Assembly (NCBI GenBank): GCA_903898975.1
Contig: CAIUHT010000553.1
Span: 1 to 5,058 of the forward strand
Direction: 5' to 3'
Origin: an uncultured Planctomycetaceae bacterium
Lineage (GTDB): Bacteria; Planctomycetota; Planctomycetia; Planctomycetales; Planctomycetaceae
DNA: 5,058 nucleotides
Below the pieces are notes generated by a model. That model searched no databases, was not told the origin of the DNA, and saw nothing but the letters and a program-made list of their open reading frames with translations. The translations under genes were made by a program, and so were the position numbers. Shown one piece after another: positions 1 through 5,022 of the stretch (its first letter is position 1; every line of letters starts with the position of its first letter).

Positions 1-102
1 AAACCCTTCCTCCCCCGCCCCCGCTGCCGGAATACCGACATCGCCTGCGTAAAAAAACCTGAAGCCCGCCAGATTGCGATCCGCTGCGATTGATCGGTGT
101 TA

Positions 103-159
103 GCTGGGCAAGTGGGAGAGTCGATGGCTGGGCAAGTGGAAGAGTCGATGGCTGGGCAA
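103..159. repeat. 24-base tandem repeat, about 2.4 copies
   Basis: Two full units (103-126 and 127-150) differ at one base: GTGGGAG in the first, GTGGAAG in the second. A third partial unit (151-159, GCTGGGCAA) follows. The unit length is a multiple of three, so the repeat keeps every frame open. A separate 10-base direct repeat TGATCGGTGT flanks the array at 91-100 and 186-195. It looks like a small, recent minisatellite produced by replication slippage. Confidence 0.9.
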
Positions 160-313
160 TCCCAAGCTTCGCCCGGCTGATGCGGTGATCGGTGTGTCGG
201 AATTGCCGGAAACGGAACCTCTGGATACCGTGAGGAGTGAACTGCGTTCGGCTCTCCTGAGCCGCGATCTTTTCGAAAGCCGCTGCAAAGGGGGCCAGCC
301 GGATGAGCACTGA
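104..313 (+). pseudogene. Possible 3' remnant of an upstream gene, overlapping the DUF1501 start
   Basis: The frame is open from just after a TAG at 101-103 to a TGA at 311-313 and has no ATG. It could start only at GTG 185 or 194, or be the tail of a gene interrupted upstream. Its first part is the 24-base tandem repeat, read as LGKWESRW/LGKWKSRW. The second part (about residues 25-60) reads like a normal acidic-helical protein tail, with ELPETEPLDTVRSELRSALL and codons that look usable. That wording loosely resembles the C-terminal helix of parvulin-type isomerases, but this is an impression only. The stop overlaps the DUF1501 ATG by 11 bases, an arrangement typical of translationally coupled neighbours. 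The frame could equally be chance in GC-rich DNA. Function not recognised. Confidence 0.25.
287..294 (+). promoter_or_regulatory. Ribosome binding site of the DUF1501 gene
   Basis: AAAGGGGG lies 8 bases before the ATG at 303. It is a Shine-Dalgarno-like purine run at the expected distance and supports ATG 303 as the start. Confidence 0.6.
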
Positions 314-1673
314 ACGGACTGCCCGTCGGAACTGCTTGAAGCGTGGGGTTGGTCTTGGGGCCTCTGCGACATTCGCCGCAGCGCCGATTCACAGGACATC
401 GGCCGCCGGGATGATTGACGGTCAGCCTCCGGCCAGAGCTTCAGGCAAAGCTCGCAGCGTCATTCTGATTTTCAATTGTGGCGCCCCAAGCCATCTCGAT
501 CTCTTCGACCCGAAGCCATTGGCGGGCGATACTGTCCGGGGACCATTTTCGTCCATAGATACCGCTGTTGCCGGCTTGCAGGTGACCGAGCTCCTTCCAG
601 GTTTCGCCCAGAGAGCTCGGCATTGGTCGGTGGTGAGAACAGTGCACCATCAGCACGGAGGCCACAATTCTGGAATGCATTGGTCCATTGTGGGTAAGCC
701 CTACAAGATTGACAGCACACTCATCAACCCAGGGCCGAGCGACTATCCCGGGTTGGGAACGCTGGTTGGCTGGCTTGCACAGCGCGGAGGATATTCGGGA
801 GCGGCCCCCCCCTACGTGATCACTCCCTATCCGCATTGCGACAGCCTTGTTTACGTCACACCTGGTCAATATGGGGGGTGCCTGGGGGTGCGGTACGATC
901 CATTCGTCCTCGATGCCGACCCCAACTCCCCAAGTTTTCGTGTGAAAAACCTGGGGTACTGCGATGGAATGGAAGCCTCTCGGTTCAGTGACCGACTCAG
1001 TCTTCGGACGGCACTGGATCGACCCGATCGAGGAATCTTTGGGCGAGCCGGGGCTGACCTCGATCTGTTAAACGCTCAGGCCGCAAGATTGGTGACAAGT
1101 GGGGCCGCAGCCTCTGTGTTCGACTTGAATCAAGAGCCTCCAGAAGTTCGTGAACGATACGGTCGCCACACTTGGGGACAGTCGCATCTCCTGGCACGTC
1201 GGCTGGTCGAGGCAGGGGCTCCGTTTGTTGCGACCATCAACGGCCGAAGCATAGTCTGGGATACTCATGAGAATAATTTCGCCCGGCTGAAGAACGATTT
1301 GGTCCCGCCGATGGAGAGGGCCTACACGGCACTCTTGGACGATCTGATCGATCGGGGGCTACTTGATAGCACGCTGGTGATTTGGATGGGCGACTTTGGC
1401 CGAACTCCGCAGATCAACGCCAAGGCGGGCCGAGACCATTGGCCTCAATGTTACAGCGTTGTCCTGGCGGGCGGGGGCATCCAGGGTGGTCGCATAGTCG
1501 GTTCCTCGGATCGTATTGGGGCAGTCCCAAAAGATCGCCCGGTCAGTCCCGCCGACATCCATGCCACAGTTTTCACGGCACTCGGCTACTCGATTCGCGA
1601 GCTTGGTTATCAGCTCACAGATGGTCGGCCGATACCCCTCACTGACGGTGAACCAATTCGAGAGTTGTTGTAG
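303..1673 (+). CDS. DUF1501 domain-containing protein (alkaline phosphatase/sulfatase fold), Tat-type N-terminus
   Basis: This 456-residue protein belongs to the DUF1501 family, which is very abundant in planctomycetes and often sits beside DUF1549/DUF1553 cytochrome-type proteins. No such partner is visible here. The N-terminus has twin arginines (ARRNCLKRG, residues 7-15) followed by a small-residue hydrophobic stretch (about 15-27), consistent with a Tat export signal. The body starts with the family opening SVILIFNCGAPSHLDLFDPK (52-71). It continues with HNSGMHWSIVG (121-131), WDTHENNF (319-326) and the diagnostic pair GDFGRTP (363-369) and GRDHWP (376-381). The Asp and His of that pair match the metal-site region of the alkaline-phosphatase-like superfamily. 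Length is normal and the protein looks intact. A good ribosome binding site and the signal peptide support the start. Probably periplasmic. Substrate unknown; hydrolase activity is inferred only from the fold. Confidence 0.95.
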   Translation: MSTERTARRNCLKRGVGLGASATFAAAPIHRTSAAGMIDGQPPARASGKARSVILIFNCGAPSHLDLFDPKPLAGDTVRGPFSSIDTAVAGLQVTELLPGFAQRARHWSVVRTVHHQHGGHNSGMHWSIVGKPYKIDSTLINPGPSDYPGLGTLVGWLAQRGGYSGAAPPYVITPYPHCDSLVYVTPGQYGGCLGVRYDPFVLDADPNSPSFRVKNLGYCDGMEASRFSDRLSLRTALDRPDRGIFGRAGADLDLLNAQAARLVTSGAAASVFDLNQEPPEVRERYGRHTWGQSHLLARRLVEAGAPFVATINGRSIVWDTHENNFARLKNDLVPPMERAYTALLDDLIDRGLLDSTLVIWMGDFGRTPQINAKAGRDHWPQCYSVVLAGGGIQGGRIVGSSDRIGAVPKDRPVSPADIHATVFTALGYSIRELGYQLTDGRPIPLTDGEPIRELL

Positions 1674-1713
1674 CAGCGCTGGCACCTCGCAGTCGTGGCT
1701 CCGGCTCGACCAA

Positions 1714-1749
1714 GCGACAGCAGGCAGCCTGGCTGCGGCTACTTGTCGC
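1714..1749. terminator. Possible bidirectional terminator stem-loop between convergent genes
   Basis: GCGACA (1714-1719) pairs with TGTCGC (1744-1749), enclosing an inner hairpin of GCAGC (1724-1728), loop CTG and GCTGC (1732-1736). It sits in the 218-base gap between the DUF1501 gene and the convergent phosphoesterase gene, where a shared terminator would be expected. There is no T-run on either side, so intrinsic termination is uncertain. The rest of the gap (1674-1891) shows no convincing gene. Confidence 0.3.
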
Positions 1750-1891
1750 CCACGGCGGGCTTGGCGATGCTTGGATTTCAGTGGACTGCTTGGGTGGCGG
1801 GCCACTGATGGGCCCTGGCTGCCTGGAAGAAGCGAATTCAGTCGCAATCCACTCAGGCCTGACCATGGCCGGCGTAAGCGAGGGAGGGGAG

Positions 1892-2326
1892 TCATCCATC
1901 CCGAGTAGAACCGTTGTCTCCAACAGGAAAAGACGACCGGCTCAACCAGAGTTCACCCTGCCCCCCCTCAGCGGTGGAGTGACCATCGAGCCGAATCGGC
2001 GATAACCAGCTTGCAGCCGGGCCGATGAGTCGACCACTCCACACCATGCTGGATGTGGTGAATTCCAGCTCCCAATACTGGGCCAGCTGTTTCCGTAGGT
2101 CCCACTGGCCAGACACTTGTTGTCGAACTGTTCCCCGGCCCCCGGAAATTGGACCTTCGTAGGTTAGATAGATCAGGCGATGGTCAAAGAGTCGGCGGAC
2201 AGGGACGCACGCACTCTCCTCAGGCCACTTTGGCAGGCGAAAGGCGAGCAGTAACGCCCCATTTTCAAGCAGCAGATCATGGTGCGGCTCTGGCCAGTCG
2301 TGATCGAGAACGACAAATTGCGGCAT
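1892..2326 (-). CDS. LigD-type 3'-phosphoesterase domain protein (stand-alone)
   Basis: This 144-residue protein matches the N-terminal phosphoesterase module of bacterial DNA ligase D, here as a single-domain protein. In LigD the module trims 3' phosphates and ribonucleotides at DNA ends using Mn2+ during non-homologous end joining. The family motif is visible as VVLDHDWPEPHHDLLLE (residues 5-21). By alignment from memory with Pseudomonas LigD, His9, His15 and Asp17 correspond to His42, His48 and Asp50. Lys33 corresponds to Lys66, and His49/Tyr53 (DHRLIY) to His84/Tyr88. The next block, YEGPISGGRGTV (56-67), matches the LigD pattern (D/Y)EG...G.GTV. The Arg52 position is Leu19 here. I recall Met at this position in short planctomycete homologues, so this may be a subfamily trait. 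No Ku or ligase gene is nearby. The gene is convergent with DUF1501 and divergent from glnA. No clear ribosome binding site precedes the ATG. Role in repair is inferred. Confidence 0.82.
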   Translation of the reverse strand: MPQFVVLDHDWPEPHHDLLLENGALLLAFRLPKWPEESACVPVRRLFDHRLIYLTYEGPISGGRGTVRQQVSGQWDLRKQLAQYWELEFTTSSMVWSGRLIGPAASWLSPIRLDGHSTAEGGQGELWLSRSSFPVGDNGSTRDG

Positions 2327-2386
2327 TTTTCAGCAGGCTTCAGACAAGTGCAGCGGTTTTCTGCAATCGGGCGCGACTTTCGCAGC

Positions 2387-2391
2387 GGAGG
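2387..2391 (+). promoter_or_regulatory. Shine-Dalgarno sequence of the small ORF before glnA
   Basis: GGAGG followed by AAGA and then ATG at 2396. This is the strongest ribosome binding site in the glnA upstream region. The spacing of 4 bases is slightly short. It belongs to the small ORF and not to glnA, whose own ATG has no clear site. Confidence 0.4.
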
Positions 2392-2395
2392 AAGA

Positions 2396-2560
2396 ATGCA
2401 AGCCTTTCCAGGTCAGGACTGGGTCCACTTGATCACCAACCTGATATTGTGTGTAGGCCGGATGCGTGAAGTCTCATGGTGGGCACCGAGATTCCGCGTG
2501 TCAAGCTGGCGACGTTCCAGGCGCCCACAGCCCCCTTTTGAATCGATTCCGCTGAGATGA
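2396..2560 (+). CDS. Small ORF (54 aa), possible leader peptide coupled to glnA
   Basis: This 54-codon ORF lies in the spacer between the phosphoesterase gene and glnA. It starts at an ATG with GGAGG just upstream and ends in TGA overlapping the glnA start as ATGA (2557-2560), the classic arrangement for translational coupling. The predicted peptide begins MQAFPGQDWVHLITNLILCV. It continues into a Trp- and Arg-rich basic stretch (SWRRSRRPQPP) and matches no family I know. The high Arg and Trp content is also what chance frames give in GC-rich DNA, so coding status is open. If translated, it could set the rate of glnA initiation, which otherwise lacks a visible ribosome binding site. Confidence 0.28.
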   Translation: MQAFPGQDWVHLITNLILCVGRMREVSWWAPRFRVSSWRRSRRPQPPFESIPLR

Positions 2561-3969
2561 CACCTGCTCGGGTTCTGGCATTGTGCCGTGAGAAGGAAAT
2601 CAAGGCAGTGGATCTTCGGTTCATGGATTTTCCCGGAACACAAAAGCATTTCACGATTCCCGTCCACTGCCTCAACGAAAAGTCTTTCGAGGATGGATTG
2701 GGATTCAATGGTTCTTCAATCCGGGGCTGGAAGGCGATCAATGAGAGTGACATGCTGGTGGTGCCCCAGGCAGAGACGGCCATTCTCGACCCATTCCTGC
2801 CGCAGACACTCGCCATCACCTGCAACATTCAAGATCCGGTGACACGGGCGGATTACGCGAAAGATCCTCGGAATGTTGCCAGGAAAGCCGAGGCGTACAT
2901 GCAACAGACCGGGTTGGCCGAGGTGGCCCAGGTGGGGGCTGAGGCGGAGTTTTTTGTCTTCGACGACGTTCGATTCGATCAAAACGAACACGAGTCCTAC
3001 TATCACGTCGACAGTGTCGAGGGGGAATGGAATCGGGGGCGAAGCGAAGCGGGAGGAAATCGTGGTTATAAGATCCGCCACAAAGAGGGATATTTTCCAG
3101 TTCCGCCGGCGGACACGCTGCAAACATTCCGAACGGAGGTGATGCTGCGTCTGGAAGAGTGCGGCGTCGAGGTCGAGTCGCAGCATCATGAAATTGCCTC
3201 TGGAGGGCAGTGCGAAATTGATATGCGCTATCAGCCTCTGCTGAAGATGGCCGACAATCTCTGCTTGTACAAGTACATTGTTCGGAACGTGGCAGCCCGC
3301 TACGGCAAGTCCGCGACTTTCATGCCCAAGCCGTTGTGGAATGACAACGGGTCGGGGCTGCACATTTCGCTGTCTCTTTGGAAGAACAACGAAAACCTGT
3401 TTGCCGGTTCGGGCTACGCAGGCCTGTCACCGATGGCCCTGCATGCAATCGCTGGGGTCTTGAAGCACGCCCCCGCACTCATGGCATTCTGCTGTCCAAC
3501 GACGAACAGCTACAAGCGGTTGATCCCGGGTTTTGAAGCGCCTGTCAGCCTGACGTACAGCTCTCGGAACCGGTCAGCCGCCATCCGGATTCCCGTGTAC
3601 AGTCCGGGTGCTGAGAGCAAGCGATTCGAGTTTCGTCTGCCCGATTCTTCCGCAAATGGCTACCTGGCGTTTGCGGCCGTTTTGATGGCGGCACTCGACG
3701 GAATTCAAAATCGCTGGAACCCCGGGCAACCACTCGACAAGGACATGTACGACCTGCTCCCTGAAGAGTTGGCATCGCACCCTCGGCCTGTGGCAACGCT
3801 GGAGGGGGCCCTCGACGCTCTGCGGCAAGATCACGAGTTCCTGTTGCGCGGGGATGTCTTCAACGAGGACGTGCTGGACACTTGGATCTGGTACAAGACG
3901 GAGCATGAAGTCGATGCCCTGCGGCAACGGCCGCACCCGTTTGAATTTGCGATGTATTACGACATCTGA
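2557..3969 (+). CDS. glnA: Class I glutamine synthetase, divergent active site
   Basis: Cytoplasmic type I glutamine synthetase (470 aa, normal length; normally a dodecamer), catalysing Glu + NH3 + ATP to Gln. The N-terminal beta-grasp (DLRFMDFPG, 19-27; RGWKAINESDM, 56-66) and C-terminal catalytic domain are complete. After a one-residue gap near 80, positions match E. coli numbering up to about 345. Metal ligands Glu129, Glu131, Glu212, Glu220, His269 and Glu358 (E. coli 357) are present. So are NGSGLH (264-269), PTTNSYKRL (314-322), flap Glu327, Arg339 and Arg344. Tyr398 in DMYDLLPEE matches adenylylation Tyr397. Oddities: the near-invariant DGSS is NGSS (Asn51 for catalytic Asp50), His271 is Ser, GPEPEFF is GAEAEFF and ANPYL is ANGYL. 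The ATG is the first after an in-frame stop at 2539 and matches family starts. No own ribosome binding site; possibly coupled to the small ORF. Identity is certain; full activity is doubtful. Confidence 0.95.
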   Translation: MTPARVLALCREKEIKAVDLRFMDFPGTQKHFTIPVHCLNEKSFEDGLGFNGSSIRGWKAINESDMLVVPQAETAILDPFLPQTLAITCNIQDPVTRADYAKDPRNVARKAEAYMQQTGLAEVAQVGAEAEFFVFDDVRFDQNEHESYYHVDSVEGEWNRGRSEAGGNRGYKIRHKEGYFPVPPADTLQTFRTEVMLRLEECGVEVESQHHEIASGGQCEIDMRYQPLLKMADNLCLYKYIVRNVAARYGKSATFMPKPLWNDNGSGLHISLSLWKNNENLFAGSGYAGLSPMALHAIAGVLKHAPALMAFCCPTTNSYKRLIPGFEAPVSLTYSSRNRSAAIRIPVYSPGAESKRFEFRLPDSSANGYLAFAAVLMAALDGIQNRWNPGQPLDKDMYDLLPEELASHPRPVATLEGALDALRQDHEFLLRGDVFNEDVLDTWIWYKTEHEVDALRQRPHPFEFAMYYDI

Positions 3970-3983
3970 GGCAACCGCAGCCC

Positions 3984-3998
3984 GCGAGCTACGCTCGC
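3984..3998 (+). terminator. Terminator-like hairpin after glnA
   Basis: GCGAGC, loop TAC, GCTCGC: a perfect 6-bp stem with a 3-base loop beginning 15 bases after the glnA stop and followed by TTGATT. Position and shape suit transcript end formation, but the T-run is poor. The same CGCGAGCTACGCTCGC-type palindrome is, as I recall, common in planctomycete intergenic DNA, so it may instead be a dispersed repeat. Confidence 0.4.
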
Positions 3999-4257
3999 TT
4001 GATTCAGCCGCCTGCGATTCTCAATCGATGCTGTGCTGACTGAAATCGCCATCAAGCACGTCTCGATCAATGTGATCGACATGACGGATTGACATGAGTC
4101 AGCGTTACCCACACGTATTCTTGGCGACTCGCGTACACTGCTTGGCTTTGACAATTTTCTCGAAGTCCCACTCAGGAGCGAGGTCCTGTTCCGACCCGGT
4201 TGAAAATGGAATTGGTTTCTGGTCGGCACGGTGCTTTCCTGACAGGAGCTTCAACCC
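3999..4257. other. Intergenic stretch without a recognisable gene
   Basis: No frame here has family-like wording. The region holds a 13-base-period pair of GACATGA (4078-4084, 4091-4097) and two TTGACA hexamers (4089-4094, 4148-4153), neither with a credible -10 box at normal spacing. Its last ~100 bases lead into the transposase remnant and may be the left end of the same element, but I could not identify terminal inverted repeats. Confidence 0.5.
4244..4248 (+). promoter_or_regulatory. Ribosome binding site of the transposase remnant
   Basis: AGGAG lies 9 bases before the ATG at 4258. This well-formed site suggests the short reading frame began as a real gene start. Confidence 0.5.
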
Positions 4258-4344
4258 ATGAGATCCAGCCGTCGTCGCTGCTCACCCGAACAGAATGCTC
4301 AGATCGTCCGCCGCCATTTGGCCGACAACGAATCGGTCTCCTGA
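4258..4344 (+). pseudogene. Remnant of an IS transposase N-terminus (28 codons)
   Basis: The frame reads MRSSRRRCSPEQNAQIVRRH and then LADNESVS before a TGA at 4342-4344. The pattern of a basic start, then SPEQ..AQIVRRHL and a short ..VS helps mark the first helix of the helix-turn-helix found at the start of IS3/IS66-type small transposase proteins common in planctomycetes. In these the sequence normally continues VSDL(C/A)DE(Y/F)G. Here similarity ends exactly at VS, and no downstream frame restores it. A good ribosome binding site is kept. This suggests a truncated element whose remainder was deleted or replaced. The family was recognised by wording alone, and a chance or unrelated short protein cannot be excluded. 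Confidence 0.5.
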
Positions 4345-4499
4345 ACAGCACTGCGCTCTGGGGCGCAACAACTTACAGTGAGCGTCGGGCAATGCATTGC
4401 GCGCGGGATTGAGCCCGGGGCGTTCTGATTGCCTCTTGCTGGGTGGGAATACCGTTGATGTTTTGCGGGACGGCAACTGGCTCTTCCCCCACCCCCCGG

Positions 4500-4557
4500 C
4501 CTCTCCCCCGCGACGACGCTGTTTGTGTTCGGCCAGCCGGGCCTCGCGGGAGAGAGG
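4500..4557. repeat. Interrupted palindrome with CTCTCCC/GGGAGAG arms
   Basis: The left arm CCTCTCCCCCGCGA (4500-4513) pairs with TCGCGGGAGAGAGG (4544-4557) at 13 of 14 positions across a 30-base loop. Arms of this CCTCTCCC...CGCGGGAGAG type are known as REP-like elements in many GC-rich genomes, normally with a very short loop. The 30-base loop is unusual. Confidence 0.7.
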
Positions 4558-4601
4558 GGACGGCTGTTCGGGCCACAACCTGCGGTAGGCACCTGCGGTT
4601 C

Positions 4602-4620
4602 CAACCCCAGACTATGGAAG
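4602..4620 (+). repeat. 19-base inverted repeat, copy 1
   Basis: CAACCCCAGACTATGGAAG. It is matched at 17 of 19 bases by the reverse complement of 4769-4787. The preceding bases (CACCTGCGG) are also similar to those beside the other copy (CACTGTGCGG), so the shared unit may be ~30 bases. Confidence 0.75.
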
Positions 4621-4621
4621 C

Positions 4622-4638
4622 CAGCCCCTTCCGGGCTG
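4622..4638. repeat. Small hairpin CAGCCC/GGGCTG
   Basis: CAGCCC (4622-4627) and GGGCTG (4633-4638) form a perfect 6-bp stem with a 5-base loop, directly after inverted-repeat copy 1. It may be part of the same small repeat element. Confidence 0.5.
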
Positions 4639-4768
4639 TCCGCCGGTGAGGGGCGATCGCGGGATGGAGAAGTCCTCGCAACAGGACGTGTCAGCGCCAC
4701 GACCGTCAACGACCTCAAACGATCCCGCCCCTGGTTGACTACGATCGGAACGACCTCGCAGAGGTTCA

Positions 4769-4787
4769 CTTTCATAGCCTGGGGTTG
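4769..4787 (-). repeat. 19-base inverted repeat, copy 2
   Basis: On the minus strand this reads CAACCCCAGGCTATGAAAG, 17 of 19 identical to 4602-4620. The two inverted copies enclose about 150 bases. Copy 2 overlaps the left arm of the 4778-4808 hairpin, which copy 1 does not share. Confidence 0.75.
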
Positions 4788-4808
4788 CCGCACAGTGGCG
4801 ACCCCAGG
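4778..4808. repeat. Long near-perfect hairpin (14-bp stem, 3-base loop)
   Basis: CCTGGGGTTGCCGC pairs with GTGGCGACCCCAGG around an ACA loop. Twelve of the pairs are Watson-Crick and two are G-T wobbles. It is the strongest hairpin in the window. There is no T-run, so it looks like a REP-type palindrome or a structured RNA stem, not a standard terminator. Confidence 0.8.
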
Positions 4809-4907
4809 TGCGCGAGCCATTCCCGTCAGAGCCCTGTCAGAGCTCGCTTCACCGTCATTTCCAGGCCTCGCCCTCAACCACACAGTACCCGGCGGGCCGT
4901 TGCGACG

Positions 4908-4929
4908 CCCCGGCAGAAATGAGCCGGGG
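4908..4929. repeat. Hairpin CCCCGGC/GCCGGGG
   Basis: A perfect 7-bp GC stem around the 8-base loop AGAAATGA. No adjacent T-run. Function unknown. Confidence 0.6.
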
Positions 4930-4993
4930 AGTGCCTGGCGTTGGGAGACTGAACCAGACGGCTCCCGGCAGCCCTTGGCGACTATCGATCAAT

Positions 4994-5022
4994 TCCCGAG
5001 AGACCGTTCATCCCACTCGGGA
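4994..5022. repeat. Hairpin TCCCGAG/CTCGGGA
   Basis: A perfect 7-bp stem with a 15-base loop. GACCG inside the loop (5002-5006) can alternatively pair with CGGTC (5032-5036), so two mutually exclusive folds are possible. Function unknown. Confidence 0.45.

Noticed and set aside
1..62. C-terminus of an upstream gene ending at 52 or 62
   Set aside because: Two frames give equally plausible proline-rich tails, and the fragment is too short to choose or to identify a family.
103..159. CRISPR array
   Set aside because: The repeats are directly adjacent with no spacers and only 2.4 copies are present.
1359..1895. 178-codon minus-strand ORF
   Set aside because: Mostly antisense to the 3' part of the DUF1501 gene. 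No recognisable motif.
1516..1908. 130-codon plus-strand ORF covering the DUF1501/phosphoesterase gap
   Set aside because: Its first part is an out-of-frame reading of the DUF1501 gene. The unique tail is basic and low-complexity with no family wording.
2429..2457. TTGATC with TGTAGG 17 bases later as a glnA promoter
   Set aside because: The -10 candidate matches the consensus at only about half its positions. Also no NtrC/sigma-54 type GG-N10-GC element was convincing.
2716..3363. 215-codon minus-strand ORF
   Set aside because: It lies entirely antisense inside glnA, whose coding frame is certain.
4089..4153. Two TTGACA hexamers as promoter -35 boxes
   Set aside because: No TATAAT-like hexamer lies 16-18 bases downstream of either one.
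3957..4229. 90-codon minus-strand ORF after glnA
   Set aside because: Overlaps the glnA end and hairpin, has no recognisable motif, and looks like chance.
4591..4612. GGTTCCAACCCC as a tRNA T-arm
   Set aside because: There is no matching acceptor, anticodon or D arm around it, and the stem does not pair as a T-arm should.
4299..4883. 194-codon minus-strand ORF
   Set aside because: The translation is low-complexity and rich in Arg, Pro and Ser, runs through several hairpins and the antisense of the transposase remnant, has no family wording and no clear ribosome binding site.
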